DNA of 64,000 bases from Parabacteroides sp. PF5-9 (GCF_029893105.1 NZ_JARXWG010000007.1:1-64000); one strand, 5' to 3'. Shown: positions 45,424-56,659, counted from the first letter of the stretch. Translations and numbers: made by a program. Notes: generated by a model not told the origin, from the sequence alone.

Positions 45424-47760
45424 TTATTCCGCCTTCAAATAATTCACCGGATTTGACATCGCCACCGGTACCGACCGTGCCACCACACAAAACTGCGTCA
45501 CCATAAAAATCGCCAGTCCACTCAACAAAAACAGTGTAAAATGCAATGGGATCTTCAATACAAAATGCTGCAACCATTCCGACCCTACAGCAAAAGAGAT
45601 CAGTAAGCCGATCACTATCGCCGGCAATACGATAAACGAAATACCTTTGGCAAACAACTGTAAGACATCAAGTACCACAGCTCCGTTCACTTTCCGTATG
45701 GCGATCTCTTTCGTCCGGCGGGTAATCTCATCTTCCACAAAACCAAACAATCCCAGAATAGAAATAATCAACATAATCATCGACGCCACTATCACCGAAT
45801 CGCGGAACAACCGCGCATCCCGGTAATAATTAGTATACTCCTCTTTAAATGAAAGAAACAGACTCTCCTCATTGTTGGAATAACGTTTGAGTTCGGTAGA
45901 GAGCGATGCGATCACTTCCTTTGTCGGTACAGTAGTCAGCCTCACCACAATATCAGGCTCCCAGTCATAGGTATCCAATGGCAATACCACTACAGGAAAT
46001 ATAGCGTTGTAGACCGTACCCGACTGATAATCTTTCATCACCCCACAGATTGTCCAGGTACGATCCAGGTAATCAATTTGTTTCCCCACCGGATCATCCA
46101 AACCGGCCATCCGGACCAATGTTTCATTCACAAAAACCTCTCTCACATTTCCACTTGCCGATTCCCGGAAACTCCTCCCCGCAACAAAAGGGATATTAAA
46201 AGCCTTCGCAAAATCGGCATCGGCAAGCAGATAATGACCGATAAAAAGACTTTCTTTCGTTAGTGTATTCACCACAGGACTTCTACCAAGACGATTCAAC
46301 GGCGTTTGAGTGGTAAGCGTTACCGACTCGACATTCGGAAAGCGCAACAGTTCAGCTTTTGCCCGCTCCTTTTGTTCTATACTCATATCTCCTAAAGAAC
46401 TACTTTTCAGCACCTCTGCCGTATCATAGCCCATATTCTTGTTCAAGATCATATGATACTGCATCATAATAATCACCAGAAGCGAAAGCATAAAAGAGAT
46501 ACCTACAAACTGTACAAACAACAATCCGTTTTTCCATTTCCTTTTACTATCTGCATACGAACGGAAAACCTGAGTCACCGGAATAGAAGAAAATACACGC
46601 GAAGGAAGTACGCCGGTCGTAAAAAACAACAAAAGCAATACAACACCCGATGCCCAAAGGTTAGCCGGAGCAAATACCGCCGACAAATCGGCCTTGATAA
46701 GTACCCCTATATATCCCCGGAAAGCAAAAATAATCAACACAGCCAATAATAGCGAAATAAATACAAGTACTGCCGTTTCAGTCATAAACATACTGAATAT
46801 ACTCTTGTCTGAAGCCCCGTTGCATTTATAAACGCCTATTGATTTCGCCCGTTTAGGAAGACTCGAAACAGACAGTAACACATAATTCATCGCCGAAGCA
46901 AACAAAAGAGCAAAGGCAAGCAGACTAAGGATCAGAGCCGTCCTTCTCACCTCCGGATCCTTGGTATGAATATCCACTACAGGACGGAGAAAAAGCTGAC
47001 GCGAGATCCCCTCCCTAAGTTCCGCGTCTACATCATAATGACGCCGCATCATATCAGGTATCTTGGCCTCAACAACCTTCGGATCAATCCCTTCCCGCAA
47101 CTTTACATACCCATTAAAACTACCCATGCCTCTCCAGTTATCCCGGCTCATCCCCCGCTCATACATCGTATTAAAGCTGATGACCAGATCCAGTTCCAAA
47201 TGAGAATTTTTCGGGATATCCTTAAACACACCCGCTACGGTAGCCACATGCTCACCTTCAACCAACCGTTTCCCCAACGGATTATCGTCACCAAAAGCAC
47301 GTCGCGCGAAAGTCTCCGAAACAAACACATGAAACGGTTTTCCCATATCTGTCACATTGCCGGCGACTATAGGAAGACCAAAAGTCTGAAAAAACAAAGA
47401 ATCGGCAATCAACTGTTTCCCGGCTATTTTCTTTCCATCAAATACATATTCCACATCACCCGCTCCATTCGTCATCACAGTACCTGATTCAACTTCAGGA
47501 AACTCCTGAACCATGGTCGGAGTAAAAGGAGCATTTATGGTACGCGCCTCATCAAGGTCTCGCCCATCGACATTCCATTTAATCGTCACACTATATATCC
47601 GATCTTTATCCGGATAAAAATTATCATACGACATATCAAAAGCCACCTGCGAAAAAAGCACAAGCCCCACCACTAAACCCAGGGTAAGGGAGATCACTTT
47701 TATAAAATTACTTCCTTTATTTTTCCATAAATACCGGATACCATATAACAGCTGTTTCAT
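45424..47760 (-). CDS. MacB/FtsX-type ABC permease, double-domain
   Basis: A 778-residue membrane protein with two copies of the MacB-periplasmic core plus FtsX layout: an N-terminal helix (about 20-42), a periplasmic domain, helices near 280-305, 325-350 and 370-395, then a second helix near 420-442, a second periplasmic domain and helices near 670-690, 715-735 and 748-768. EIAIRKVNGA is the typical cytoplasmic segment that contacts the ATPase. No ATPase gene adjoins it. Bacteroidetes encode many such orphan permeases, commonly linked to antimicrobial peptide or lipoprotein handling. The specific role is unknown. Confidence 0.85.
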   Translation of the reverse strand: MKQLLYGIRYLWKNKGSNFIKVISLTLGLVVGLVLFSQVAFDMSYDNFYPDKDRIYSVTIKWNVDGRDLDEARTINAPFTPTMVQEFPEVESGTVMTNGAGDVEYVFDGKKIAGKQLIADSLFFQTFGLPIVAGNVTDMGKPFHVFVSETFARRAFGDDNPLGKRLVEGEHVATVAGVFKDIPKNSHLELDLVISFNTMYERGMSRDNWRGMGSFNGYVKLREGIDPKVVEAKIPDMMRRHYDVDAELREGISRQLFLRPVVDIHTKDPEVRRTALILSLLAFALLFASAMNYVLLSVSSLPKRAKSIGVYKCNGASDKSIFSMFMTETAVLVFISLLLAVLIIFAFRGYIGVLIKADLSAVFAPANLWASGVVLLLLFFTTGVLPSRVFSSIPVTQVFRSYADSKRKWKNGLLFVQFVGISFMLSLLVIIMMQYHMILNKNMGYDTAEVLKSSSLGDMSIEQKERAKAELLRFPNVESVTLTTQTPLNRLGRSPVVNTLTKESLFIGHYLLADADFAKAFNIPFVAGRSFRESASGNVREVFVNETLVRMAGLDDPVGKQIDYLDRTWTICGVMKDYQSGTVYNAIFPVVVLPLDTYDWEPDIVVRLTTVPTKEVIASLSTELKRYSNNEESLFLSFKEEYTNYYRDARLFRDSVIVASMIMLIISILGLFGFVEDEITRRTKEIAIRKVNGAVVLDVLQLFAKGISFIVLPAIVIGLLISFAVGSEWLQHFVLKIPLHFTLFLLSGLAIFMVTQFCVVARSVPVAMSNPVNYLKAE

Positions 47761-47846
47761 ACGTTATATTATATAAAGATTCGACTTCTATAAAACAAAG
47801 CAAATAACATGCCAGAAACAGTATACGCCTAATATTTAAATAATTA

Positions 47847-47905
47847 CAAAAATAGATCAAACCGGAGAGTGTCTAATAATTTACTTTTTTGTAAAAAAAT
47901 TAGAC
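47847..47905 (-). promoter_or_regulatory. Candidate promoter and palindrome upstream of the FtsX permease
   Basis: TATTTTTG on the minus strand (47854-47847) matches the -7 box. At 47871-47905 an imperfect palindrome (GTCTAAT ... ATTAGAC, with TTTAC/GTAAA inside) covers the -33 region, as an operator would. The rest of 47906-48067 is AT-rich with no gene visible. Confidence 0.4.
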
Positions 47906-48067
47906 AATAGAATAATTATATCTCACTCAATAATGTTGAACGTCCGAACTGATTTTATGTATATCCTAATTTTCAGACGGAATAAGGAGCAAGAGAACAG
48001 AAACACCTTACACAGCTTATGTAAAACTTACTAAAATCGTTGAATAATCATAGAAAAAAGTATAAAC

Positions 48068-48100
48068 AAAAAAACAGCCACTTTGAAAGCAACTGTTTGA
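48068..48100 (-). terminator. Terminator after tRNA-Thr
   Basis: On the minus strand AAACAGTTGCTTT pairs with AAAGTGGCTGTTT (three G-T pairs), followed by a T-run. Confidence 0.7.
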
Positions 48101-48110
48101 TAATGATGAG

Positions 48111-48183
48111 AGCCGAAAGCCGGACTCGAACCGGCGACCTATTCATTACGAATGAATTGCTCTACCAACTGAGCTATTTCGGC
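48111..48183 (-). tRNA. tRNA-Thr (anticodon CGT)
   Basis: On the minus strand the acceptor GCCGAAA pairs with TTTCGGC. The D-arm is AGCTCAGTTGGTAGAGC, the anticodon stem ATTCA/TGAAT with loop TTCGTAA gives CGT (reads ACG), and the T-arm is CCGGTTCGAGTCCGG. CCA is not encoded. It lies downstream of rluF on the same strand. Confidence 0.95.
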
Positions 48184-48363
48184 CTGATGCGGCTTTTGAA
48201 GCCTTTTTGTGTCTAATCTTTCGACTGGTTTTAAGTCTTGGTTTAAACAAATGCACTGAATGAATTTGCGGTGCAAATATACAAATATTTTATCACGTGA
48301 TCATTTCCTACAGGTCATTCTGCAGGGATGGTTTCAAAAAAATGATAAGGATTGAGATTCGGG

Positions 48364-49350
48364 TTATCTCTTCTTTGATTGTGGCTTTGAAGCTGATTTG
48401 GGTCTGTTGACTGCAACCTTTTGTTTACCTATTCGCGGACCACTTGGACTCTTCCCTCTATTCTTTTGAGGTTTAGGTTTCTCTTCCGATACCGGTTTGC
48501 CTTTACTCGGTTTTGATTTAGCCGGTTGACTTTTATCCTGATATTTGGTAGCGATACCACTTTTACGATAGTTGGTTTTAATATCAAACTCTTCCAGAGC
48601 CTTATTAAAAGCCTTATTGCTTTTTGGTTTCTTTTTTACAGCCGTCTTCTCCGAGTTCTCCAGCATATCAAACAAACCTTCCAATTCCGGCACGGTCAGG
48701 TCCCGCCAATTCCCCTGCCCCAACGTACCCAGTTTAATATTCATTATCTGTATACGTTCGAGTTTGAGTACGTCATAGTTGAAATATTCACACATCCGAC
48801 GAATCTGTCTGTTCAGTCCTTGAATAAGAGAAATTTTGAACGTATAGGGATTGATCTGTTCCAGTTCACATCTTCGGGTGACCCGGTCAAGGATAGGTAC
48901 CCCTTGTGCCATTTTAGTAAGAAACTCTTTTGTGATCGGCTTATTAACAGTAACGATATACTCTTTCTTATGATTATTCCCTGCCCTTAAGATTTTATTC
49001 ACGATATCTCCGTCATTCGTCAACAGGATAAGTCCTTGTGAATCCTTATCCAAGCGCCCTATTGGAAAGATACGCTGTTCATGACTAATAAAATTGACAA
49101 TATTATGCTTTTCTGCAGGATCGGTAGTACTTACAATTCCTACCGGTTTATTCAATGCGATATAGACAGGTTCTATTTTATTGACGATCAATTCACCATT
49201 CACCTTCACCTTTTGCCCGGGGTACACACGCATACCAATCGTTGCACGCTTACCGTTGATCGTGACATTTCCGCTTTCAATAAATCGGTCGGCTTCTCTC
49301 CGGGAGCAATAACCAGAATTACTGATATACTTATTTAATCGGTACTCCAT
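48364..49350 (-). CDS. rluF: 23S rRNA pseudouridine synthase, RluF-like
   Basis: Modifies uridine to pseudouridine in 23S rRNA. The 328-residue protein has an N-terminal S4 RNA-binding domain (about 1-55; [21 protein letters not shown]) and an RsuA/RluB/RluF-type catalytic domain with D101 in [11 protein letters not shown] and GLNRQIRRM. After residue ~230 it has a lysine/proline/serine-rich tail of about 95 residues, probably disordered and RNA-binding, which is common in Bacteroidetes homologues. It lies 2 bp after the small acidic gene, within a long minus-strand operon that starts at valS. Confidence 0.88.
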   Translation of the reverse strand: MEYRLNKYISNSGYCSRREADRFIESGNVTINGKRATIGMRVYPGQKVKVNGELIVNKIEPVYIALNKPVGIVSTTDPAEKHNIVNFISHEQRIFPIGRLDKDSQGLILLTNDGDIVNKILRAGNNHKKEYIVTVNKPITKEFLTKMAQGVPILDRVTRRCELEQINPYTFKISLIQGLNRQIRRMCEYFNYDVLKLERIQIMNIKLGTLGQGNWRDLTVPELEGLFDMLENSEKTAVKKKPKSNKAFNKALEEFDIKTNYRKSGIATKYQDKSQPAKSKPSKGKPVSEEKPKPQKNRGKSPSGPRIGKQKVAVNRPKSASKPQSKKR

Positions 49351-49352
49351 CG

Positions 49353-49811
49353 TTACAAATCCGACAGTAAATCATCCAGAAACTTATCCAGATCAGCATC
49401 CAGATCTTTCAGTAACGGATCATCCAACCGTAACATTTCGTCATCCAGGAAAAGTAATTCTTCAATCACCACAAAACTCTCATCAGTCAGGCTGACGGAC
49501 AATGGTTTCATAAAACGGGGAATATCAAACACTTCTTTCGTAGAAAGGATGGTTAAAACAGCTTTTATGGATGCACCGGCCTGTTTGTAGAATGCACCTT
49601 CTTTTTCAGGACTGTTAATCCAGTCATAAATAATTACTTTTTCGATCAACTGCTCTTCTTCATCATAAATCTGCAACTCACCGCTTTCAGCATCAATCTG
49701 TACATAGAGGTCGCTGATCAGGTTGCCCGAATTTTCCCGAGATAATTTCTCGATAGCCGAAACAAATGCCGACTCAATGACGGACTGTACCTTCGCAATA
49801 TTTGCATTCAT
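49353..49811 (-). CDS. Small acidic protein of unknown function
   Basis: A 152-residue cytoplasmic protein, mostly helical with two beta strands in the middle ([21 protein letters not shown]). The C-terminus is strikingly acidic ([21 protein letters not shown]). There is no signal peptide or membrane segment. It is 2 bp upstream of rluF, so they are co-translated and might act together in RNA or ribosome work. I do not recognise a named family. Confidence 0.65.
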   Translation of the reverse strand: MNANIAKVQSVIESAFVSAIEKLSRENSGNLISDLYVQIDAESGELQIYDEEEQLIEKVIIYDWINSPEKEGAFYKQAGASIKAVLTILSTKEVFDIPRFMKPLSVSLTDESFVVIEELLFLDDEMLRLDDPLLKDLDADLDKFLDDLLSDL

Positions 49812-49869
49812 AATAATCTCCCTTCAGTTTTATTCGTCACCAAAAGTAATAAAAAAATAGAAAAAAACG

Positions 49870-50904
49870 TTATTCTTCACCAAATTGCAGGTCTAACTTT
49901 TTATCATCTCGTTGCCGTTCAAGCAAAACAACAGCATAAGCCTCGACTAACTGCCGTTGCCGATTCTCTTCCGGCACATACTGTCGGTACAGTGCCTTCG
50001 CCTTTTCAACCCATTCATAAGCCTCTTTGAATTGATTCTGCATTTCCAGACAGAGTGCAACATTCGATGCCGATTGAGCTTGACCTTTCCAACCGGAAGA
50101 AACCTCATGTATCATTTTCCAGCGTTCGCCAGCCTCTTCCCATTTCTGCTTAGTCGTATACGCCAACGCTTCTTTCCAGCGTGAATTGGAATGGGTAAAA
50201 TAAAAACGTGTCTCATTCCGCCAATGGGGAACAAAATGTCTATAAAGTTGCTCTCCGATATAGTCTCCAGCTATCCGAAGTGCATCATCCGGCTGAGGCA
50301 GGAAAAGATTCAACACATCCGGGCGACTGGCATATTCTTCCCAAAACAAACTGTCCGACACCATTACCGTGACCATGGGACTCTGCCTACCAGGCAAATA
50401 AGCACGCACAACTCCTTTTATCTCTACCCGTATCTTCCCCACAACTCCTTCGGCTGCCAAATCGATTATCTCCTTTTGAGTATCAAACAACAGACGGTCA
50501 AAAGAGATAATCGCATCAGTAGCATTTTCGTCGCATAACACCTGTACACGTTCAGGTGTCAGCTTTACATCCGAATAAAAACTGTTGTCTATACGAGTGG
50601 GATAATGATAAAGAAGTACGTCTTTGAAATAATTCGCATCAACAATAGCCTTTCCCAAGGCCCGGCACGCATCAAACAAAGCACTGTCGGCCGACGCCTG
50701 GGCAGAATCCTGTACTGCCCCCAGTAATTTATAGACATAACCTGACTCCGGATGTTGAGGCACGGCGTTGTTAACCACCAATAACTCTTCAACCTCCGTA
50801 GGAAATGTAATAACCGCCGGATTATAGGTCTCGATTCCCACATATCGTATCGAATTACAGGAAACAAGTAAACAGACGAATAAGACCAAAAACGTACTTC
50901 TCAC
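49870..50904 (-). CDS. DUF6340-like lipoprotein
   Basis: A 344-residue lipoprotein (signal ends LLVS before C16; GTG start). The N-terminal part matches the DUF6340-type layout (IETYNPAVITFPTEVEELLVVNNAVPQ; a conserved ALGKAIVDANYFKDVLLY segment). The C-terminal third (about 225-325) consists of TPR-like helices with repeated W and A positions (RWKEALAYTTKQKWEEAGERW; KEAYEWVEKAKALYRQYV). The function is unknown; a scaffold in the outer membrane is possible. It is 19 bp downstream of the epimerase gene. Confidence 0.7.
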   Translation of the reverse strand: MRSTFLVLFVCLLVSCNSIRYVGIETYNPAVITFPTEVEELLVVNNAVPQHPESGYVYKLLGAVQDSAQASADSALFDACRALGKAIVDANYFKDVLLYHYPTRIDNSFYSDVKLTPERVQVLCDENATDAIISFDRLLFDTQKEIIDLAAEGVVGKIRVEIKGVVRAYLPGRQSPMVTVMVSDSLFWEEYASRPDVLNLFLPQPDDALRIAGDYIGEQLYRHFVPHWRNETRFYFTHSNSRWKEALAYTTKQKWEEAGERWKMIHEVSSGWKGQAQSASNVALCLEMQNQFKEAYEWVEKAKALYRQYVPEENRQRQLVEAYAVVLLERQRDDKKLDLQFGEE

Positions 50905-50923
50905 CGTATTTTATTTATGTCAA

Positions 50924-51775
50924 TCAAGGCATATCACTCACCGCCTTAAAATAGCCGATCGATTCGGCGATACCCAAGAACGGATCTTTCATGTCCTTTT
51001 CATATTCCAGACTACACATTCCGGTATAATTCACCTCACGAAGCATTCTGACAAAAGCCGGGATATCAATCTTTCCACGTCCCATTTCAATCGCCACACC
51101 TGCTTTCGACGAATCGGTAACATCTTTAATATGAATATCAAATACACGGGTATGATATTTCTTCAGGTCGGCCACCGGATCACACCCATTACGCAGATCA
51201 TGACCGATATCCAGACACATACCGATACGTGGATCCAGGTCTTTCGTGTTTTTCCACACATCCGTAGCGTCGGGATAGAGTTCTATATCCGGTCCATGTA
51301 AGTGGATGGCATAATGAAAATCGTATTCTTTTACTTTTTTGTCTACAAGAGGCAGCAATTCAAGGTTCGGAACTCCAACCACCAATTTAACGCCAACTCT
51401 TTTAGCATATTCAAACGCATTGTTGACTTCCGCTTCACTACGCATATAGATCGGCCCTACGGCATAACCAGTTACCCCATGCGCTGCACATTTTTCATGA
51501 AAAGCTTTGATCTGCTCCGCATTACTGTTTAGCGGTAAATGAAAATCTTTAATGCAAAGATAATGCACATCTAACCGTTGCAACGTTTTCAATGTCGTAT
51601 CCAGGTCGAAGTTAGTAAAAGTCCACCCCGCCATTCCCAGACGGAAAGGGTTGACAGCTTTGGGCGCTTTGGGTTTTACAGGATCGGGCATACCGGCTTT
51701 CAGAACAGAACCTGTTCCTAATAATAAGGCGCCAGCCAATCCTTGTTTAAAAAATCTGCGTCTTGAATGTTTCAT
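50924..51775 (-). CDS. Secreted sugar phosphate isomerase/epimerase-like protein (TIM barrel)
   Basis: A 283-residue xylose-isomerase-like TIM-barrel protein (AP endonuclease 2 superfamily) with a twin-arginine-like signal (SRRRFFKQGLAGALLLGTG). The barrel carries metal-site residues E/D/H in YAIHLHGPD, GMCLDIGHDL, DIHIKD and CSLEYEKD. Tat-exported family members act on sugars or inositols in the periplasm. Substrate unknown. It is part of the valS-to-rluF minus-strand series, with an 18-bp gap from the kinase gene. Confidence 0.82.
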   Translation of the reverse strand: MKHSRRRFFKQGLAGALLLGTGSVLKAGMPDPVKPKAPKAVNPFRLGMAGWTFTNFDLDTTLKTLQRLDVHYLCIKDFHLPLNSNAEQIKAFHEKCAAHGVTGYAVGPIYMRSEAEVNNAFEYAKRVGVKLVVGVPNLELLPLVDKKVKEYDFHYAIHLHGPDIELYPDATDVWKNTKDLDPRIGMCLDIGHDLRNGCDPVADLKKYHTRVFDIHIKDVTDSSKAGVAIEMGRGKIDIPAFVRMLREVNYTGMCSLEYEKDMKDPFLGIAESIGYFKAVSDMP

Positions 51776-51793
51776 GATTAATAGGATTTAAAA

Positions 51794-53791
51794 TTATATA
51801 TTGTTTTCAGGTTTTAACCTGGGGATAGAGACATAAAAGACAGACCCTTTTCCGATAGTGGATGTAGCCCATATCTTCCCTCCCATCTTAGTGACCAAAC
51901 CTTTACTGATAGCCAGTCCCAAACCGACTCCTTTCTTCGTATGTTCCAACTGGACAAACCGATCAAATATTCTTTCCAACCGATCCGCCTGAATACCTTC
52001 TCCGGTATCTTCTACAAAAAACAAAATATCATCATTCTTCACCTCATACCCGAAACGGACATGTCCGTCAGCGGTGTGTTTAATGGCATTGGTCAATAAA
52101 TTCGTCAGAATCTGTACCAACCGGTTCTTATCAGCCTCCAGGATCAACGGTTCGCACGGTTCTAAGATCAATTGGATCGTATCAGGTATTCGCAAATGAA
52201 TAATATTATAAATCTCATGCATCATCATCGGCATATCCTGCCTGGTATAAATCAACGACAATGAATTTGATTCTATTTTGGAAATATCCAATACATCTGA
52301 GATCAACCGCTGTAGAAGTTCATTATTACTTTGAATAATCTCCACAAACTGCTTACGCGATTCACTATCTTGTTCATCGATCAAAACCTCTGAAAATCCG
52401 ACAATCGCGTTTAAGGGTGTTCTGATTTCATGATTCATATTCGCCAGAAATGCCGATTTCATCTGATCGGCCTCTTCAGCTTTCTCCTTTGCTTCTCTCA
52501 ACTCTTTCTGTTTACGGTTAATGATCCGAATCAGATAAGTTAAAATCAGTACGACAACGACCAATAAAATACATCCTATACTCCAGATGGTCAATTGCGT
52601 TTTCGTTTGCTGCGCCTTCTCTTCCATCCGTTCTTTCTCAAGTTCCAGTTTCTCGACATCATGTTGCGTGCGTATATCGGCCAGTTTATTATTAAAGTCT
52701 ATTTGGAAAAGAGAATCTTTCAGACTGACCATCTCTTTATAAACCGGTACAATTTCCGCTGATCTGTGAAGTCCTTCCAATATCGATACTTTTTTGGATA
52801 ACACCGAGTAAAGGTCATGGATCAGATTTCGTTCACGTACATACGACTCAATCACGGTGTTCTGCTCTAACGCCTTATCATAGTTCTTTATGGCCAGATA
52901 ATATTGGCTATATAAACTCGCCAACTCATACTGTGTCCGGGACATACGATATTTCTCTGTCGTAAGCCGTGTTTTTTCCATAAATTCATACGCCTTCTCA
53001 TAATCACCTGAAGCCAGATACTCATACGCAAAATTACGATCCACAATATATTCTATCGAATAGAGCGGAGTTTCTGCATTTAATTCGGTGATCCCATCTT
53101 TCTTACATTGTTCCAGATAATCATGCGTCTGCTGTAAATACTTGAGTCGTTTTTCCGTCTCTGGCAAGTTATTAAAAAGTTGACGTAAAATATTTATCCG
53201 TTTAATCAGAGGGGCTTCTCGCTTTTCCATCTGACCGAGAACATCGAGATATAAGGCTTCGCCTTCCCGGTACAGATCATTCGAAAAATAGAAATCGGCC
53301 TGAGCCTGATCCGCAATTTCCAATCCTTCAGAAAAAGACAATTCATGACACAGTCTGCGTAACTCTTCTATGGCATCCAACACCTCTGTTTTTCGCCCTT
53401 CCCGATTCAACAGATAAATATTCCATGCCTTCATCCGGCAGATATCTTCATACCGTTCCAACCGGATAAAAAGAGGTTCTGCTTCCTGTAACCAATACCG
53501 CATACTGTCGGTATTGGTAGAATAGAAATGTCTGACAAAGGTATAGATCGCATTGGCACGATAGAAATCATTCTGTTGCAGATCGGCTTCTTGCAATAAT
53601 AACCGGGCATAGATAAGACGAGACATATTGACCGTATTCTCATTGATCTGACCCTCCAGGTATGCAAGTCGCTCTTGCGCAGATAGTTTCTGCATCACCT
53701 GCCGTACACTATCGACAGATATACTATCAGTTCCTACAGCTTGATGAACGAACAGGAATAAAGAAAAGATCAGTGTACAACAAATTCTCAT
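51794..53791 (-). CDS. TPR-containing sensor histidine kinase
   Basis: A 665-residue membrane kinase. A signal peptide (about 1-20) is followed by a periplasmic helical region of TPR type (about 30-390), a coiled coil, one transmembrane helix (near 408-428), a second coiled coil, then a HisKA domain with H454 in ANMNHEIRTPLNAIVGF and an HATPase_c domain (NRLVQILTNLLTNAIKHT; DTGEGI; GVGLGLAI). There is no receiver domain and no response-regulator gene beside it. I prefer ATG 53791 over a TTG at 53809. It lies 23 bp after valS. Confidence 0.9.
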   Translation of the reverse strand: MRICCTLIFSLFLFVHQAVGTDSISVDSVRQVMQKLSAQERLAYLEGQINENTVNMSRLIYARLLLQEADLQQNDFYRANAIYTFVRHFYSTNTDSMRYWLQEAEPLFIRLERYEDICRMKAWNIYLLNREGRKTEVLDAIEELRRLCHELSFSEGLEIADQAQADFYFSNDLYREGEALYLDVLGQMEKREAPLIKRINILRQLFNNLPETEKRLKYLQQTHDYLEQCKKDGITELNAETPLYSIEYIVDRNFAYEYLASGDYEKAYEFMEKTRLTTEKYRMSRTQYELASLYSQYYLAIKNYDKALEQNTVIESYVRERNLIHDLYSVLSKKVSILEGLHRSAEIVPVYKEMVSLKDSLFQIDFNNKLADIRTQHDVEKLELEKERMEEKAQQTKTQLTIWSIGCILLVVVVLILTYLIRIINRKQKELREAKEKAEEADQMKSAFLANMNHEIRTPLNAIVGFSEVLIDEQDSESRKQFVEIIQSNNELLQRLISDVLDISKIESNSLSLIYTRQDMPMMMHEIYNIIHLRIPDTIQLILEPCEPLILEADKNRLVQILTNLLTNAIKHTADGHVRFGYEVKNDDILFFVEDTGEGIQADRLERIFDRFVQLEHTKKGVGLGLAISKGLVTKMGGKIWATSTIGKGSVFYVSIPRLKPENNI

Positions 53792-53814
53792 ATCGGTTCT
53801 ATTTAACAAAACTA

Positions 53815-56469
53815 TTATTTTTTTAATGCGGCAATACTCTCTTCCAACGATTTGATTTTGCTCTCCGCATCAGCTTGTTTTTTGCGTTCCATCTCGATGA
53901 CCTTAGCAGGTGCTTTACCAACAAAACTCTCATTACTCAACTTTTTGATCACCGACTGACGGAAACCCTGGTAATAAGCCAGTTCCTCATTCAATTTCGC
54001 CAATTCTTCCTCCACATTAATCAGTGTTCCCAACGGTACACTATATTCTGTTGTACGCACCAAAAACGAAGAAGCACCAGCCACTTTTTCTTGCATCAGA
54101 CTGATTGATGAGAGGTTACACATTTTTAAGATGACCGGATTAAACGACGCATTATGGTCACCTAAAACCTGCAACTCAAGTGTTTCCTTATTGGGGATAT
54201 TCTTTTGTAAACGAATTGTACGAACACCTCCTACAATCTCTTTCGCAATATCAAAATAGTTCAGGTATTCCTGATCAAATCCATTCGACTCCGGCATCCG
54301 GGCGATCGTGATGCTCTCCCCCTCTTTACGTGGAGAAAGCGCCTGCCACAACTCTTCGGTAATAAACGGCATAAACGGATGTAACAAGCGCAGTAAAGAG
54401 TCAAAGAAATTCAGTGTCGCTTCGTAAGTTGCCTTATCGATCGGTTGTTCATATCCCGGTTTAATCATCTCGAGATACCACGATGAGAATTCATCCCAAA
54501 ACAGTTTATAGACCGACATAATGGCTTCATTCAGACGGTATTTACTGAACGACTCTTCCATCTCCGTAATCGTTTTATCCAATTGCATTTTAAACCATTG
54601 AATCGCAATCGTAGAGGCCTCAGGTTGTTCGATCGTATCATCGACCTGCCAGCCTTTCACCAAACGGAAGGCATTCCATATCTTATTATTAAAATTACGC
54701 CCTTGCTCACACAACGCTTCATCAAACGGAATATCATTACCGGCAGGTGCTGCCAACATCAAGCCCATACGAACACCATCAGCCCCATAAGCGTTGATCA
54801 AACCTAGCGGATCAGGCGAATTGCCTAACGATTTCGACATCTTACGCCCTTGTTTATCCCGTACCAATCCGGTAAAATAAACGTTTTTAAACGGCATCTC
54901 CTGCTCATATTCATAACCCGACATAATCATACGAGCCACCCAGAAAAAGATAATATCAGGCCCTGTAACCAGATCGCTGGTCGGGTAATAATAGTTGATC
55001 TCTTCATTGCCCGGATTGTTAATACCGTCAAAAAGAGAAATCGGCCATAACCAGGAAGAGAACCAGGTATCCAGACAATCTTCATCCTGACGAAGATCTT
55101 CTATCCGTAACTGTTCATTTCCGGTATGTATTTTGGCCAATGGCAGAGCCTCTTCTACTGTTGCTGCAACCACAAAACCACCTTCCGGCAGATAATAAAC
55201 AGGGATACGATGTCCCCACCACAACTGGCGACTGATACACCAATCTTTGATATTCTCCATCCAGTGGCGATAGGTATTTTTGAACTTTGTCGGATAAAAT
55301 TTCAATTCATCATCCATAACCGCATCCAAAGCCGGCTTGGCAAGCCGATCCATTTTCAGGAACCATTGCATCGAGAGTTTCGGTTCGATGGGCACATGGG
55401 TACGTTCGGAATAGCCGACCTTGTTCTCGTAGTCTTCCACTTTTTCCATTAAACCGGCCTGTTCCAGATCTGCGGCGATCTTCCGGCGTAACTCAAAGCG
55501 ATCCATACCTACATACGATTTCGCTTCGGCTGTGATCTGATCGTTATCGATATACGAATCGTTGATCGTTCCGTTATCGTTGAAAATATCAATAGTTGGT
55601 AAATTATATTTTTCGCCTAATACGTAGTCGTTCACATCATGAGCCGGAGTCACTTTAAGTCCTCCCGTACCAAACTCCATATCCACATAGTCATCCTGAA
55701 TAACAGGTATGACACGGTTGACTAACGGAACGATCACCTTCTTCCCCTTCAGGAAAGCATAACGCGGATCATTCGGGTTGACACACACGGCGGTATCTCC
55801 CAAAATGGTTTCCGGACGGGTAGTCGCAATAATAATCTCTTTATCTTCTTCTCCTGCAACCTTATAACGTAAATAATAGAGTTTACTATGTTCTTCTTTA
55901 TAAATAACTTCTTCGTCGGATACAGCCGTCAATGCCTGAGGATCCCAATTCACCATCCGAACCCCACGATAGATCAGCCCTTTTTCATACAGATCCACAA
56001 AGACCTTGATGACACTTTTAGAACGAACCTCGTCCATCGTAAAGGCGGTACGATCCCAGTCGCAGGAAGCACCCAGCTGGCGCAACTGCTGAAGGATAAT
56101 TCCCCCATGTTCTTCTTTCCATTCCCAGGCGTATTCAAGAAATTTCTCACGGGTCAGATCACTCTTTTTAATCCCTTGTTTGGCCAGACGATCCACCACC
56201 TTGGCTTCTGTGGCAATAGAGGCATGATCGGTTCCGGGAACCCAACAGGCATTCTTTCCCATCATACGCGCCCGGCGGATCAATATATCTTGAATGGTAT
56301 TGTTAAGCATGTGCCCCATATGCAGTACGCCCGTTACGTTCGGAGGAGGTATGACGATTGTATATGGCTCACGATTATCCGGCACCGATTTAAAAAAGCC
56401 GTTATCCAACCAATACTGATACCATTTACCCTCTACTTCTGCGGGATCAAACTTACTTGCAATTTCCAT
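53815..56469 (-). CDS. valS: Valyl-tRNA synthetase
   Basis: Charges tRNA-Val in the cytoplasm. The 884-residue class I synthetase has the HIGH-type motif HMGH (50-53) in [18 protein letters not shown] (543-547) in [10 protein letters not shown], an editing (CP1) domain with [17 protein letters not shown], an anticodon-binding domain and a C-terminal coiled-coil tRNA-binding arm (about 815-884). Length is usual for bacterial ValRS. It is the first gene of a minus-strand operon that continues to rluF. Confidence 0.98.
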   Translation of the reverse strand: MEIASKFDPAEVEGKWYQYWLDNGFFKSVPDNREPYTIVIPPPNVTGVLHMGHMLNNTIQDILIRRARMMGKNACWVPGTDHASIATEAKVVDRLAKQGIKKSDLTREKFLEYAWEWKEEHGGIILQQLRQLGASCDWDRTAFTMDEVRSKSVIKVFVDLYEKGLIYRGVRMVNWDPQALTAVSDEEVIYKEEHSKLYYLRYKVAGEEDKEIIIATTRPETILGDTAVCVNPNDPRYAFLKGKKVIVPLVNRVIPVIQDDYVDMEFGTGGLKVTPAHDVNDYVLGEKYNLPTIDIFNDNGTINDSYIDNDQITAEAKSYVGMDRFELRRKIAADLEQAGLMEKVEDYENKVGYSERTHVPIEPKLSMQWFLKMDRLAKPALDAVMDDELKFYPTKFKNTYRHWMENIKDWCISRQLWWGHRIPVYYLPEGGFVVAATVEEALPLAKIHTGNEQLRIEDLRQDEDCLDTWFSSWLWPISLFDGINNPGNEEINYYYPTSDLVTGPDIIFFWVARMIMSGYEYEQEMPFKNVYFTGLVRDKQGRKMSKSLGNSPDPLGLINAYGADGVRMGLMLAAPAGNDIPFDEALCEQGRNFNNKIWNAFRLVKGWQVDDTIEQPEASTIAIQWFKMQLDKTITEMEESFSKYRLNEAIMSVYKLFWDEFSSWYLEMIKPGYEQPIDKATYEATLNFFDSLLRLLHPFMPFITEELWQALSPRKEGESITIARMPESNGFDQEYLNYFDIAKEIVGGVRTIRLQKNIPNKETLELQVLGDHNASFNPVILKMCNLSSISLMQEKVAGASSFLVRTTEYSVPLGTLINVEEELAKLNEELAYYQGFRQSVIKKLSNESFVGKAPAKVIEMERKKQADAESKIKSLEESIAALKK

Positions 56470-56545
56470 AATGAATCTTGTACTTATTTTTTCTTTAATT
56501 GTCTATTTCATAAGGCCGAACCGACCCGTTACGCTACGAAATGGC

Positions 56546-56553
56546 AAAGTTAT
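56546..56553 (-). promoter_or_regulatory. -7 box of valS
   Basis: TAACTTTG on the minus strand matches TAnnTTTG, 76 nt before the valS ATG. The -33 is not conserved. No gene lies in 56470-56659. Confidence 0.4.
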
Positions 56554-56659
56554 AAAAAACTCTTGTTTCGCGGGGGTATGTAGTTGAATTATTTAGGGTC
56601 AGCTGAATTTTAAGTGCTTATTTTTGTTTTCCCAATGATTCTGAAACAAAATCAACGTT

